A stretch of DNA of 9,069 nt from an uncultured Actinomycetes bacterium (GTDB lineage: Bacteria; Actinomycetota; Actinomycetes; Nanopelagicales; Nanopelagicaceae), in assembly GCA_903852955.1 (NCBI GenBank), contig CAINSH010000050.1, positions 1 through 9,069 of the forward strand, in the 5' to 3' direction. The notes beneath the pieces are model-generated. The model saw nothing but the letters and a program-made list of their open reading frames with translations, searched no databases and was not told the origin of the DNA. The translations under genes were made by a program, and so were the position numbers. This document shows positions 1-8,840 of the stretch, piece by piece (within the stretch, counting starts at the first letter, position 1; every line of letters begins with the position of its first letter).

Positions 1-325
1 ATGGGTGTGGTCTACGCGTCGACTCGAAACGTTGAACTAAGGCTTGATCTGTTGCGTCTAAGAAAACTAACCTAAATGGAACGCCCAAATTTTTTAATTC
101 GGCTAAAGCCGTCCTTAATTCATCAAAGAATTGTCCCCCGCGAACATCGACGACCACGGCATATTCCTTACCATCTGCGCCCGTCCCTTTACTTACCAAC
201 GCTGGCAATAAAGCTGGCGGTAAGTTATCCACTACGTACCAACCTAAATCTTCAAGCGCGTGAGCAACCGTCGAGCGACCAGCACCAGACATTCCAGTTA
301 AAACAAGAACTTCTTTGTTGGTCAT
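1..325 (-). CDS. rapZ: RNase adapter protein RapZ (YvcJ family), N-terminal part, cut by window edge
   Basis: This is the first 108 codons of a P-loop nucleotide-binding protein. The start is an ATG at 325-323. The translation begins [18 protein letters not shown], with a Walker A-like loop at residues 11-18, then [13 protein letters not shown] (25-37), a hydrophobic strand ending in Asp (FRLVFLDA, 84-91) and [10 protein letters not shown] (99-108). These are hallmark blocks of the RapZ/YvcJ family. In E. coli, RapZ binds the small RNA GlmZ and presents it to RNase E; that role is not established in actinobacteria, where the gene usually sits in a uvrC-rapZ-yvcK-whiA cluster. The usual P-loop Lys is Arg17, which I recall from other actinobacterial members. 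Full-length proteins are about 280-290 residues, so the RNA-binding C-terminal half lies outside the window. The ATG is 4 bases after the stop of the upstream kinase gene, with a good ribosome-binding site. Confidence 0.93.
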   Translation of the reverse strand, partial: MTNKEVLVLTGMSGAGRSTVAHALEDLGWYVVDNLPPALLPALVSKGTGADGKEYAVVVDVRGGQFFDELRTALAELKNLGVPFRLVFLDATDQALVQRFESTRRPHP

Positions 326-329
326 AGAA

Positions 330-1310
330 CTATCCTCTTACATCTGTCAAGTAGGTGCCAATACGTTCCATAGTTTTTTCAAGATAAGCCGGCACCATTG
401 CCTTGTGCTCAGGGTTCTTGGTCTCATAAAGATAATTAAGCAGCACTAATCGACGCTGAAGCAAAAGAGATGCCATCTGTTGGCTGGAATAGTTTGGCAA
501 AGGTGCAATCGATTTATAACCCTCTAGCAGTGCTGCTTCTTGCTCGGGTGTATCGAGGTAATACATAGTCACTGCCAAATCCTGTTGAGGAATTCCAAAA
601 CCGCAGTCGTCAAAATCAAAAACAGACAACTGACCTTCATTCCACATTAAATTCCATCCGTGCAAGTCGCCGTGAATAATTTGAACTGCAGTCTGGGCAT
701 ACAGTTGCGCCATGTCACTCGTAATTCTTGCCACAGCTTCTTGAACCAAGGCGCGTTCTGCAGTTGGTAATAATGACTTAGCGCTAAGAAGAAAATCCTC
801 TGTCCCCCATAACCAATCATCAAAAGTAGGCAACTCGGCTGGTTGAGTAAGTTCAAAATCTGTAGAGCTTTGATGTAACTGCGCCATCAAGGCACCAACC
901 TGGAACATTTGAGATGGTGTTGCCTCATCTCCTAACTCTTCCCCTTCTAGCCAGGTGTACAGAACCGCCCTTAGATTTTGATTCGATGGTGCATGAAAAA
1001 TCGTTGAAATAAAACTATCGCTTGAGTTGGCGATCGGGTGTGGAAGATTTATGCCAGGTACTCGAGCCAAGAATCTAACCCATTGAACCTCTGCCAACAT
1101 ATTTTCAGGTGTTCGAGTTGAATTGATATTAATTCGTAAAGCAAATTTCTGCCCTGATTCGGAAACTACAGAAAAAGTTGCATTAAATTCAAAGTTAATA
1201 GATTTAATAACACAGCTCGATAAACCGTATTGAACGAGCAATTCATGTGCCACTTGTGTCAATGAAGTGATTTGCTCATCAACTTCTAGATCAAAGAAAT
1301 CTAAATTCAT
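330..1310 (-). CDS. Phosphotransferase-family (APH/SrkA-like) small-molecule or protein kinase, substrate unknown
   Basis: This 326-residue protein has the aminoglycoside phosphotransferase/choline kinase fold (Pfam APH, resembling the SrkA/RdoA and homoserine kinase II branch). The N-lobe shows KFALRI (55-60) in the strand that carries the ATP-contacting basic residue, and [12 protein letters not shown] (73-84), whose Glu74 fits the helix-C glutamate. YTWLEGEEL (118-126) looks like the hinge region. The catalytic loop is HGDLHGWNL (213-221; base Asp215, Asn220). The metal-binding segment is FDFDD (231-235), followed by [15 protein letters not shown] (239-253), which matches the SrkA-type 'DLDD...GPAVQDLW' pattern. 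All catalytic residues are present, so it should be an active kinase. The ATG overlaps the uvrC stop (ATGA, 1310-1307) and has a GGAG site 8 bases upstream. The substrate cannot be read from sequence: SrkA-like protein kinase, homoserine, choline, thiamine or fructosamine-type kinase are all possible. No signal peptide or membrane segment is seen. Confidence 0.85.
   Translation of the reverse strand: MNLDFFDLEVDEQITSLTQVAHELLVQYGLSSCVIKSINFEFNATFSVVSESGQKFALRININSTRTPENMLAEVQWVRFLARVPGINLPHPIANSSDSFISTIFHAPSNQNLRAVLYTWLEGEELGDEATPSQMFQVGALMAQLHQSSTDFELTQPAELPTFDDWLWGTEDFLLSAKSLLPTAERALVQEAVARITSDMAQLYAQTAVQIIHGDLHGWNLMWNEGQLSVFDFDDCGFGIPQQDLAVTMYYLDTPEQEAALLEGYKSIAPLPNYSSQQMASLLLQRRLVLLNYLYETKNPEHKAMVPAYLEKTMERIGTYLTDVRG
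333..338 (-). promoter_or_regulatory. Ribosome-binding site for rapZ
   Basis: AGAGGA lies 7 bases before the rapZ ATG at 325. It falls inside the last codons (Arg-Gly) of the upstream phosphotransferase gene, so ribosomes finishing that gene end almost on the rapZ start. This supports the chosen rapZ start and suggests co-translation. Confidence 0.75.
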
Positions 1311-3229
1311 GAGTTAGTCTCCAAAATCTCGCCAGTTTGCATATCTATTTTCTGAGTAGACATCAAGCCTAATTGCACAACTATCAACTCTGCGATTTTT
1401 TCTCCTATGCCTGGGGTCGCAGCAATATCTTCTGCGCTAGCTTTACGGATCGCTGCCACCGACCCATATCTTTCTAAAAGCGCTTTCCTGCGCGCTTGAC
1501 CTAGTTGCGGTACTTCATCTAGCACTGACTCGAGCATGATCTTTGATCTGCGTGAGCGGTGAAAAGTAATTGCAAATCTATGAGCCTCATCGCGTAGTCG
1601 TTGTAAAAGATAGAGTCCTTCACTTGACCTAGGTAGGATCAATGGATCCTTCGTGCCAGGCAACCAAACTTCTTCCAAACGTTTAGCCAGACCGCACAAA
1701 GCGATATCGGTAATGCCTAACTCATCAAAAGCGCGTTTAGCTACATTTACTTGGGGCAATCCACCGTCCACAACAATTAAATGTGGAGCATAAGAAAACT
1801 TACTTGGCTTCCCACCAAGTTCGGCAACCTCTACATCGCTTTCTTTGCGATCATCAAGCAATCTCTTCAAGCGCCTGGTTATAACTTGGTGCATTGCTCG
1901 AGTGTCGTCAAAACCTTCATCAGTATTGATTATGAATCTTCGGTATTCACTTTTCTTTGCCATTCCATCTTCAAATACCACCATCGAGGCAACCACTGAG
2001 GTGCCTGAAATATTTGAAATATCAAAGCACTCTATTCGAAGTGGCGTGTTCTCAAGATCTAATATCTCCTGTATTTCAGTTAAGGCTTTACCGCTGATGG
2101 CAACGTCATTTGCACGTTTACTTAAGTACTGAATCAACGAATACTGAGCATTTCGCTTAACGGTACCTAGAAGTTCAACTTTTTCGCCACGTTGTGGCAC
2201 CCTAATTTCAGTTTTTGTGCCGCCAAGTGATCCTAAATAGAGTTCAATCTGTTCGACATTTTCAGGTTCAGAGTTAATATAAATATTACGGGGTACCGAA
2301 ATAGCGCCAGTTCCATAAATTGAATACAACAGCGCACTGACAACATCCTGGCCCTCTAGAACCATTTCCTGGTCAACTATCCAAGATCGTGAACCTTTTA
2401 CTGAGCCGCGGTGCATGGAAAAGATTGAACCAGCGGCGTGAAAACCATCTTGATAAATTGCGATGAAATCCCCATCAAGGTCATCAGAGAAATTACCTTG
2501 TGTAGATTTTTGAGCTTTTTCGAAAGATTCAATTTGATCACGTAAACGTGCCGCCCGCTCAAAATCTTCGCGTGAGGCTGCATCCTGCATCTCCTCATGG
2601 AGTTTAGGGACAATATTTTCCATACCCGATTCCATAAAATCATCTAAGCGATGCGCTAGTGCTAGGTGGTCCTCCTTGGAAATCCATCCAACACAAGGGG
2701 CGGCACATTTTCCAATATCACCAAGAAGGCATTGTCGTTTACTTCTTTGGGCACGAGAGAAATTAGAAGATGAACATGAGCGCACTGGAAATACCTTGAG
2801 TAAAACTTCAAAAGTATTGCGAAGTGCCCAGGCATTTGTGTAAGGACCGAAATATTTAAGCCCTGGCCGTTTGTCTTTCCGCGTAATGAATATCATTGGG
2901 AACTCATCATTAAGCGATAGCGCTAAATACGGATAAGACTTGTCATCTTTGAATTGGACGTTGTATTTGGGTTGATACTGCTTAATCCAGGAAAATTCCA
3001 AGGCCAGCGCTTCAAGTTCGGTACTTACTATCGTCCAATCAACACGCACGGCTTCATGAACCATTCGATTTGTTTTAGTAGCCAAATTACTTTGAAAGTA
3101 ATTGCTTAATCTATTCTTAAGGTTTTTTGCTTTACCTACATAGATAACTTTGTCTGCTTTGTTAAAGAAGCGATATACCCCTGGATGCTCTGGAATATCA
3201 CGTGGCCGATAATCTTTAGGATCTGCCAT
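1307..3229 (-). CDS. uvrC: UvrABC excinuclease subunit C, dual-incision nuclease
   Basis: UvrC is recruited by UvrB bound at a lesion and makes both the 3' and 5' cuts in nucleotide excision repair. The 640-residue protein is full length. It has an N-terminal GIY-YIG nuclease domain (GVY at 17-19, YVGKAKNLKNR at 30-40, with Arg40, Glu78 and Asn90 as likely active-site residues). A cysteine cluster follows (C152, C167, C175, C179). A UVR motif that pairs with the UvrB C-terminus spans about 214-240 (REDFERAARLRDQIES at 220-235). The RNase H-like nuclease domain carries FDIS (Asp403), VVDGG (Asp488) and DEAHRFAITFHR (His550), the expected Asp-Asp-His set. Helix-hairpin-helix DNA-binding repeats lie at about 574-620 (TPGIGEKIAELIV). 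The ATG is 4 bases after the uvrA stop. Only a weak purine run (GAAGAAA) precedes it, so translation probably depends on coupling to uvrA. MADPKDYRP at the start matches actinobacterial homologues. Confidence 0.98.
   Translation of the reverse strand: MADPKDYRPRDIPEHPGVYRFFNKADKVIYVGKAKNLKNRLSNYFQSNLATKTNRMVHEAVRVDWTIVSTELEALALEFSWIKQYQPKYNVQFKDDKSYPYLALSLNDEFPMIFITRKDKRPGLKYFGPYTNAWALRNTFEVLLKVFPVRSCSSSNFSRAQRSKRQCLLGDIGKCAAPCVGWISKEDHLALAHRLDDFMESGMENIVPKLHEEMQDAASREDFERAARLRDQIESFEKAQKSTQGNFSDDLDGDFIAIYQDGFHAAGSIFSMHRGSVKGSRSWIVDQEMVLEGQDVVSALLYSIYGTGAISVPRNIYINSEPENVEQIELYLGSLGGTKTEIRVPQRGEKVELLGTVKRNAQYSLIQYLSKRANDVAISGKALTEIQEILDLENTPLRIECFDISNISGTSVVASMVVFEDGMAKKSEYRRFIINTDEGFDDTRAMHQVITRRLKRLLDDRKESDVEVAELGGKPSKFSYAPHLIVVDGGLPQVNVAKRAFDELGITDIALCGLAKRLEEVWLPGTKDPLILPRSSEGLYLLQRLRDEAHRFAITFHRSRRSKIMLESVLDEVPQLGQARRKALLERYGSVAAIRKASAEDIAATPGIGEKIAELIVVQLGLMSTQKIDMQTGEILETNS
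1319..1322 (-). promoter_or_regulatory. Ribosome-binding site for the phosphotransferase gene
   Basis: GGAG lies 8 bases before the ATG at 1310, inside the last codons of uvrC. Together with the 4-base ATGA overlap it supports this start and indicates translational coupling to uvrC. Confidence 0.65.
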
Positions 3230-3233
3230 TGAA

Positions 3234-6092
3234 CTATTTCTTCGTCGCTACTTTTCGATTACTAGCCAGAATCTCACCCAAGAATTGGCCGGTGTAGCTT
3301 GCCTTTACTTTAGCTACATCTTCAGGTGTGCCTTGCGCTACAACTAGTCCCCCTCGGAACCCACCCTCTGGACCCATGTCTATTACCCAGTCCGAAGATT
3401 TAATGACATCTAAATTGTGCTCAATAACCACAACTGTGTTACCGGTATCTACAAGACGGTTTAGGACACCTAATAGTTTGCTGACATCTTCAAAGTGCAG
3501 ACCTGTTGTTGGTTCATCCAATACATAAATGGTTCTACCGGTTGATCGACGTTGTAATTCAGTTGCTAATTTTACGCGCTGAGCTTCGCCACCAGAAAGT
3601 GTTGGTGCTGATTGTCCCAGCCGAACGTAACCTAGACCAACATCATTGAGCGTCTTTAAATATCGCGCGATGGCGGGAACTGATTCAAAGAAATCAGCGG
3701 CAAGTTCGATTGGCATGTTTAATACGTCGGCAATTGTTTTGCCTTTGTAATGCACTTCTAGAGTTTCCCGGTTATATCTAGCGCCGTGACAAACTTCGCA
3801 TGGCACATATACATCGGGCAAGAAATTCATCTCAATTGTGATTGTGCCGTCACCTGAACAGTTCTCGCAGCGACCGCCTTTGACGTTAAATGAAAAGCGA
3901 CCTTGCTGGTAGCCGCGAATTTTTGCCTCAGAAGTTTCTGCAAACAGGGCGCGAACCTTGTCGAAAACTCCTGTGTATGTAGCCGGGTTAGAACGAGGTG
4001 TCCGCCCAATTGGGGATTGATCTACGTGAACGACTTTATCCAATAAATCAATTCCAGTAACTGTTCGGTGTCGACCAGGCACCAGGCGTGAACCATTGAG
4101 TTTATTAGCAAGCGTTGTGTACAAAATATCGTTGACTAGCGTTGATTTTCCAGAACCGCTTACACCTGTGACTGAAACAAAAACGCCTAGTGGAACTTCC
4201 ACGTCAATATTTTGTAAGTTATTTTCTTTAGCCCCTTTAACCACTAACTGGCGCTTTGGATCTATTGGACGACGCTTTGCGGGAATAGCGATTGATTTGC
4301 GACCAGATAAATATGCACCCGTAATTGATTCTTTAGAAGCAATGAGTTCTTCGTAAGAACCAGAGACAACGACTTTGCCACCATGTTCACCAGCACCTGG
4401 GCCAATGTCAACAACCCAGTCTGCCGTACGAATAGTCTCTTCATCATGCTCAACGACGATGAGAGTATTACCTAAATTGCGAAGGCGGGTTAGCGTATCA
4501 ATTAAGCGGCGGTTATCTCGTTGGTGCAATCCAATACTTGGCTCATCCAACACATAAAGTACGCCAACTAATCCGCTTCCAATTTGGGTTGCAAGTCGGA
4601 TTCGTTGCGCTTCTCCCCCAGATAACGTGCCAGCTGGTCGTGCCAGAGACAAATAATCAAGTCCAACATCTAATAAGAAACCTAGACGGGCGTGAACTTC
4701 TTTCATAACTCGTTCAGCGATTTGAGCTTCACGCTTATTTAACTTAATTTCTTTGAGAAATTCGGCACAGTCCATAATTGAAAGTTCGGTAATTTCACTG
4801 ATGTTCTTACCACCTAAAGTCACTGCTAAGACTTCTGGCTTTAATCGAGCGCCATTACAGACATCACAAGGGGTTTCGCGCATATACGCTTCATATTTAT
4901 CACGACTGTAATCACTGTCCGTTTCACTGTGACGTCGATGGATAAAAGGAATTACCCCCTCAAAACCAGTGGTGTAATTCTTGGTGCCATAGCGGCCCTT
5001 ATATTTCATTTTGATTTCATATTCATAGCCGTTAATGATTGCATCACGCGCTTTAACGGAGATCTTCTTCCAGGGTGTATCTAGTGAAAATGCAACATCT
5101 TTAGCTAGTGCTTCAAGTAAGCGCAGGAAATAATCTGATGACTGCCCGCCGGACCACGGGGCAATCGCGCCGTCATTAATTGAGATTGAATCGTCAGGGA
5201 TTATCAATTCTTCATCAACTTCTAGCTTGGTGCCAATGCCCGAGCACTCTGGGCATGCACCAAATGGTGAGTTAAAAGAGAACGAGCGAGGTTCAAGCTC
5301 TTCAAAAGAGAGGTTGCAATCATGGCATGCCAAATGTTCGCTATAGGTCCGCTCTTTTTCATCACCCTTGGCATCGACGAAATCTAACAAAACTATGCCC
5401 GAGGCAAGGCGAAGGGCAGTTTCTATGGAATCAGTTAAGCGAGTCTTTGACTCAGCCTTTGCAGTTAAACGATCTACAACTACTTCGATTGTGTGCTTTT
5501 CCTGTTTCTTTAACTTTGGCACATCGGTAAGTTGGATTACTTCTCCATCTACACGAGCACGTGAAAATCCTTGAGTAATAAGGTCGGCGAATAAATCTAC
5601 GAACTCACCTTTTCGTGCGCGCACAATTGGTGCAAGAACCTGAAATTTGGTGGTTGGTGGCATCGTCAAAATCTGATCAACTATTTGCTGTGGAGATTGT
5701 CGTGTGACTGCTTTGCCGCAATTAGGACAGTGCGGACGTCCTGCACGTGCAAATAGCAAACGCAGATAGTCATACACCTCAGTGATTGTTCCCACGGTTG
5801 AACGGGGATTTCGATTTGTTGATTTTTGATCAATAGAAACTGCTGGTGATAAGCCTTCGATGAAGTCAACATCTGGTTTATCCATTTGTCCAAGGAATTG
5901 ACGCGCATAGGCAGATAATGACTCAACATATCGACGCTGACCTTCAGCGAAAATAGTGTCAAACGCTAATGATGACTTACCTGAACCAGATAGACCGGTA
6001 AAAACAATTAAGGCATTTCGTGGAAGTTCAATTGATACGTTCTTGAGATTGTGTTCACGTGCTCCACGAACAATGAGTTTGTCGATAGTCAC
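3234..6092 (-). CDS. uvrA: UvrABC excinuclease subunit A, DNA damage sensor ATPase
   Basis: UvrA dimerises, scans DNA for distortions, loads UvrB and leaves; it is a cytoplasmic ABC-type ATPase. The 952-residue protein is full length and has two ABC modules. Module 1 has Walker A GLSGSGKS (33-40), signature LSGGE (490-494) and Walker B VLDEP (514-518). Module 2 has GVSGSGKS (643-650), LSGGE (832-836) and VLDEP (857-861). Three CxxC pairs of pairs for zinc are intact: C122/C125 with C409/C412, C256/C259 with C280/C283, and C742/C745 with C765/C768. The last pair brackets the glycine-rich zinc finger that reads damage. The start is a GTG (6092-6090) that shares one base with the uvrB stop (TAGTG). 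[18 protein letters not shown] is a normal UvrA N-terminus, so this start is well supported. Nothing is missing or broken, and base use matches the neighbours. Confidence 0.98.
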   Translation of the reverse strand: MTIDKLIVRGAREHNLKNVSIELPRNALIVFTGLSGSGKSSLAFDTIFAEGQRRYVESLSAYARQFLGQMDKPDVDFIEGLSPAVSIDQKSTNRNPRSTVGTITEVYDYLRLLFARAGRPHCPNCGKAVTRQSPQQIVDQILTMPPTTKFQVLAPIVRARKGEFVDLFADLITQGFSRARVDGEVIQLTDVPKLKKQEKHTIEVVVDRLTAKAESKTRLTDSIETALRLASGIVLLDFVDAKGDEKERTYSEHLACHDCNLSFEELEPRSFSFNSPFGACPECSGIGTKLEVDEELIIPDDSISINDGAIAPWSGGQSSDYFLRLLEALAKDVAFSLDTPWKKISVKARDAIINGYEYEIKMKYKGRYGTKNYTTGFEGVIPFIHRRHSETDSDYSRDKYEAYMRETPCDVCNGARLKPEVLAVTLGGKNISEITELSIMDCAEFLKEIKLNKREAQIAERVMKEVHARLGFLLDVGLDYLSLARPAGTLSGGEAQRIRLATQIGSGLVGVLYVLDEPSIGLHQRDNRRLIDTLTRLRNLGNTLIVVEHDEETIRTADWVVDIGPGAGEHGGKVVVSGSYEELIASKESITGAYLSGRKSIAIPAKRRPIDPKRQLVVKGAKENNLQNIDVEVPLGVFVSVTGVSGSGKSTLVNDILYTTLANKLNGSRLVPGRHRTVTGIDLLDKVVHVDQSPIGRTPRSNPATYTGVFDKVRALFAETSEAKIRGYQQGRFSFNVKGGRCENCSGDGTITIEMNFLPDVYVPCEVCHGARYNRETLEVHYKGKTIADVLNMPIELAADFFESVPAIARYLKTLNDVGLGYVRLGQSAPTLSGGEAQRVKLATELQRRSTGRTIYVLDEPTTGLHFEDVSKLLGVLNRLVDTGNTVVVIEHNLDVIKSSDWVIDMGPEGGFRGGLVVAQGTPEDVAKVKASYTGQFLGEILASNRKVATKK

Positions 6093-8173
6093 TAAACTCC
6101 TGCCTCTTCCATTGAACGTAGTTCCTTCTTTAAAATCTTAATCTCATCACGTAAGCGCGCTGCGACTTCGAATTGGAGATCCCCTGCAGCTGCCCGCATC
6201 TGGTCGGTGAGCGAGCCTATCAACGCCATCAGCTCTTGGCGTGGCAAAGTGGCCAACGATTTAACGTATAAGCCGGCAGTTGCTGAAATCTTTTGATTAG
6301 CTTTTTTGCTATTTGCCATCAACTCATCAGTATCGTCGGATTCGCGATTGATTAAGTCAGTAATGTCTGCAATTTTCTTGCGCAGCGGCTGAGGATCTAC
6401 ACCGCGCTCTAAGTTATAGGCAACTTGCTTGGCTCTGCGACGATTAGTCTCATCGATAGCTTTGGCCATAGAAGCTGTGATGTTATCGGCATACATGTGT
6501 ACCTCGCCCGAAACATTTCGCGCTGCGCGACCAATGGTCTGAATGAGTGAAGTTGCAGAACGCAGGAACCCCTCTTTATCAGCATCAAGGATGGCAACCA
6601 GCGAAACTTCTGGAAGATCTAAGCCTTCGCGCAAGAGGTTAATTCCAATCAGGACATCGTATTCTCCAGTACGAAGTTCACGTAGTAATTCAACGCGACG
6701 TAAAGTATCAACTTCAGAGTGCAGATACCTCACTCGAACTCCCTTTTCCTGAAGGTAGTCAGTTAAATCCTCACTCATTTTCTTGGTCAAAGTCGTTACG
6801 AGTACTCGCTCATTTTTTTCGGCACGAATTGTAATTTCATTGAGCAAGTCATCAATCTGACCTTTGATAGGTTTAATAATAATTTGTGGGTCTACTAAAC
6901 CAGTTGGGCGAATGACTTGTTCGACTACATCGCCATCAACTTTAGCCATTTCATATTTTCCGGGAGTAGCTGAGAGATAAATTTTCTGTCCGGTACGATC
7001 TAAGAATTCAGGGAATTTTAGTGGGCGATTATCTAGCGCGCTAGGCAAGCGAAATCCATGTTCTACGAGTGTGCGTTTTCGTGAAGCATCGCCTTCAAAC
7101 ATAGCGCCTAACTGTGGGACTGTGACGTGGCTTTCATCAATTACCACCAGAAAATCTTCGGGGAAATAATCCAAAAGACAGTTTGGTGCTGAGCCTGAAT
7201 CTCGACCATCTAAATGACGTGAGTAGTTTTCAATTCCACTACAAAAACCGATTTGTTCCATCATCTCGATATCAAAGGTTGTGCGCATTCTAAGGCGCTG
7301 TGCCTCAAGAAGTTTGCCCTGCTTTTCAAATAAGTTGAGTTGGATCTGAAGCTCATCTTGAATGTCACCAATTGCGCGCTTCATGGTTTCAGGCCCTGCG
7401 GCATAGTGCGTCGCCGGAAAGATGTACATCTCTTCCTCATCGCGCATGATTTCACCGGTCAGCGGATGCAAGGTTGTGATTTTTTCAATCTCATCACCAA
7501 ACATCTCGATGCGAATTGCCAACTCTTCGTACATAGGGATGATTTCAATGGTGTCTCCACGAACCCTAAAAGTACCGCGCTCAAAGGCAACATCATTGCG
7601 CTTATATTGAACATCCACGAATTTGCGCAAAAGTGCATTGCGTTCGATTTCATCGCCTACGCGCAATTTGATCATTCGATCTACGTACTCTTGTGGTGTA
7701 CCTAAGCCATAGATGCAAGATACGGTTGCAACAACAATGACATCGCGGCGAGTTAGAAGCGAGTTAGTTGCAGAGTGTCTTAATCGCTCAACTTCATCAT
7801 TAACGCTTGAGTCTTTCTCAATAAAGGTATCAGTCTGAGGGACATAGGCTTCGGGCTGGTAGTAATCGTAATAAGAGACAAAGTATTCGACGGCGTTATT
7901 CGGTAACAGTTCGCGGAACTCATTAGCTAACTGTGCGGCCAAAGTTTTGTTGGGCGCAAGTACTAAAGTTGGCCGCTGTAGTTTTTCGATCAGCCAGGCT
8001 GTTGTCGCCGACTTTCCGGTACCTGTTGCACCTAGTAAAACAACATCTTGTTCGCCGGCAGCTATTCGGCGCGCAATCTCTGCAATAGCTTCGGGTTGAT
8101 CCCCGGCTGGCACATAATCACTAATTACTTGAAAAGGCTCGACTCGTCGTTGGAGATCAGAAATCGGGCGCAT
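6092..8173 (-). CDS. uvrB: UvrABC excinuclease subunit B, lesion-verifying helicase-like ATPase
   Basis: UvrB is loaded by UvrA, inserts a beta-hairpin between the strands to verify damage, and then recruits UvrC. The 693-residue protein is full length. Motifs in order: Walker A GATGTGKS (48-55); the aromatic beta-hairpin starting [15 protein letters not shown] (101-115); Walker B DESH (346-349); motif III-like YLSATP (399-404); the C-terminal helicase lobe with [10 protein letters not shown] (513-522); and motif [11 protein letters not shown] (545-553). A C-terminal UVR coiled-coil motif (about 654-690, with [20 protein letters not shown] at 666-685) is the docking partner for the similar motif in UvrC. 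The [15 protein letters not shown] start is typical of actinobacterial UvrB and supports the ATG at 8173, which is 9 bases after the coaE stop. The stop shares one base with the uvrA start. No SOS (LexA) box was seen by eye in the 100 bases upstream. Confidence 0.98.
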   Translation of the reverse strand: MRPISDLQRRVEPFQVISDYVPAGDQPEAIAEIARRIAAGEQDVVLLGATGTGKSATTAWLIEKLQRPTLVLAPNKTLAAQLANEFRELLPNNAVEYFVSYYDYYQPEAYVPQTDTFIEKDSSVNDEVERLRHSATNSLLTRRDVIVVATVSCIYGLGTPQEYVDRMIKLRVGDEIERNALLRKFVDVQYKRNDVAFERGTFRVRGDTIEIIPMYEELAIRIEMFGDEIEKITTLHPLTGEIMRDEEEMYIFPATHYAAGPETMKRAIGDIQDELQIQLNLFEKQGKLLEAQRLRMRTTFDIEMMEQIGFCSGIENYSRHLDGRDSGSAPNCLLDYFPEDFLVVIDESHVTVPQLGAMFEGDASRKRTLVEHGFRLPSALDNRPLKFPEFLDRTGQKIYLSATPGKYEMAKVDGDVVEQVIRPTGLVDPQIIIKPIKGQIDDLLNEITIRAEKNERVLVTTLTKKMSEDLTDYLQEKGVRVRYLHSEVDTLRRVELLRELRTGEYDVLIGINLLREGLDLPEVSLVAILDADKEGFLRSATSLIQTIGRAARNVSGEVHMYADNITASMAKAIDETNRRRAKQVAYNLERGVDPQPLRKKIADITDLINRESDDTDELMANSKKANQKISATAGLYVKSLATLPRQELMALIGSLTDQMRAAAGDLQFEVAARLRDEIKILKKELRSMEEAGV
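6097..6101 (-). promoter_or_regulatory. Ribosome-binding site that sets the GTG start of uvrA
   Basis: AGGAG lies 4 bases before the uvrA GTG at 6092, within the last codons of uvrB. A second AGAGG at 6107-6103 lies 10 bases upstream of the GTG. No in-frame ATG gives a family-like N-terminus, so this site decides the non-ATG start and ties uvrA translation to uvrB. Confidence 0.7.
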
Positions 8174-8179
8174 TTGCTA

Positions 8180-8185
8180 AGCCTA
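8180..8185 (-). promoter_or_regulatory. Possible -10 box of an internal leaderless promoter for uvrB (weak), or part of its ribosome-binding site
   Basis: TAGGCT fits the actinobacterial TANNNT -10 pattern and ends exactly 6 bases before the uvrB ATG, the spacing expected for a leaderless transcript. The same bases overlap AGTAGG (8187-8182), which could equally act as a ribosome-binding site 8 bases from the ATG, and they include the coaE stop codon. No convincing -35 box is visible. TANNNT is common by chance. Confidence 0.2.
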
Positions 8186-8779
8186 CTTTTTAACATCCCT
8201 GTCCGCGAGTTCATCCCATATATTTTCAACTTTACGCAGTAACTCATCTTCGCTGCCATCATTTTCGATGAGAAAATCTGCTATAGATTCGCGTTGTTCG
8301 CGGGTAGCCTGCGCTGCAATTCTTGCCTCTATCTCAGAAATGTGTAAACCCTTGGCCCGCAGCCTTGCGATCCGGTTTTCCATCGACGCTTCAACAGTAA
8401 TAACTAAATCAAAGCGATCTTGTGCTTTAGTTTCAATGAGCAATGGAATCTCATAGACAAGTGTTTCATTTTCCTTTAGAGATGCCACAGCTTCCTCAAA
8501 CTCATGTCGAATCCAGGGATGAATAATGTTTTCTAACTTCACCTTCAACGCGGGATCTTTAAATACCAACTCCCCCAAGGCCCTTCGATCAATATCGCCA
8601 TTTTTTAGAATCGAATCGCCGAAAATCATGACAACTTCATCAAAACCAGTTGAGCCTCGCTCTATCGCCGCGCGAGCTAATTGATCGGCATCGATAACAA
8701 GTGCGCCTAAGTCAGCAAAATATTCGGCAGCAAGTGATTTGCCACTTCCGATTCCACCAGTCAAACCAATTACGCGCAT
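8183..8779 (-). CDS. coaE: Dephospho-CoA kinase
   Basis: This enzyme phosphorylates the 3'-hydroxyl of dephospho-CoA with ATP, the last step of coenzyme A synthesis, in the cytoplasm. The 198-residue protein is the normal single-domain length; there is no fused C-terminal GrpB-like domain of the kind known in mycobacterial CoaE. It opens with MRVIGLTGGIGSGKS, with the P-loop at 8-15. DADQLAR (30-36) carries the paired acidic residues of the active site. IIHPWIR (85-91), EIPLLIE (110-116) and the lid/adenine region RIAAQATREQRESIADFLIE (153-172) are all family blocks. The ATG at 8779 is the only start that keeps the P-loop strand intact. No Shine-Dalgarno sequence precedes it, but a -10-like box does, so it may be read from a leaderless mRNA. 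It heads the unit that continues into uvrB; rpsA-coaE-uvrB adjacency is common in Actinomycetota. Confidence 0.97.
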   Translation of the reverse strand: MRVIGLTGGIGSGKSLAAEYFADLGALVIDADQLARAAIERGSTGFDEVVMIFGDSILKNGDIDRRALGELVFKDPALKVKLENIIHPWIRHEFEEAVASLKENETLVYEIPLLIETKAQDRFDLVITVEASMENRIARLRAKGLHISEIEARIAAQATREQRESIADFLIENDGSEDELLRKVENIWDELADRDVKK

Positions 8780-8785
8780 GGATTA

Positions 8786-8791
8786 AGGATA
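8786..8791 (-). promoter_or_regulatory. Candidate -10 box for leaderless transcription of coaE-uvrBAC
   Basis: TATCCT matches the TANNNT -10 pattern, and its last base is 6 bases before the coaE ATG, so transcription would begin at or next to the A of the start codon. The absence of a ribosome-binding site upstream of coaE and the terminator just behind it both favour a promoter here. The -35 position (about 8809-8814) falls in the T-run of the terminator and has no good match to TTGACA. This is inference from pattern and spacing only. Confidence 0.45.
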
Positions 8792-8800
8792 ACCCGAGTA

Positions 8801-8840
8801 GAAAAGAAAAAAGGACCCGACTATTACATCGGGTCCTTTT
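8801..8840 (-). terminator. Rho-independent terminator after rpsA
   Basis: Read on the minus strand, AAAAGGACCCGA (8840-8829) pairs perfectly with TCGGGTCCTTTT (8820-8809), a 12-bp stem with an 8-base loop, followed by a T-rich tail (8812-8801) interrupted by C. It begins 13 bases after the rpsA stop codon. The symmetric A/T flanks would also give a T-run on the plus strand, but no plus-strand gene feeds it. Together with the coaE -10 box it fills most of the 74-base gap at 8780-8853. Confidence 0.93.

Noticed and set aside
225..233. DnaA-box-like TTATCCACT on the plus strand
   Set aside because: It is one base off the TTATCCACA consensus, stands alone, and is explained by the conserved Val-Asp-Asn codons of rapZ.
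76..327. 83-residue plus-strand ORF at the left edge
   Set aside because: It is antisense to the clearly coding rapZ frame, has biased Pro/Arg/His composition, and shows no family resemblance or ribosome-binding site.
330..1310. Calling the phosphotransferase an aminoglycoside-resistance gene
   Set aside because: Only the general APH fold is shared. The DFDD...QQDL region resembles the SrkA/housekeeping kinase branch, and the gene is embedded in a core operon with no mobile-element signs.
7340..7705. 121-residue plus-strand ORF, the longest antisense frame
   Set aside because: It lies wholly inside uvrB on the opposite strand, and its composition looks like a mirror of uvrB codons. No promoter or ribosome-binding site was seen.
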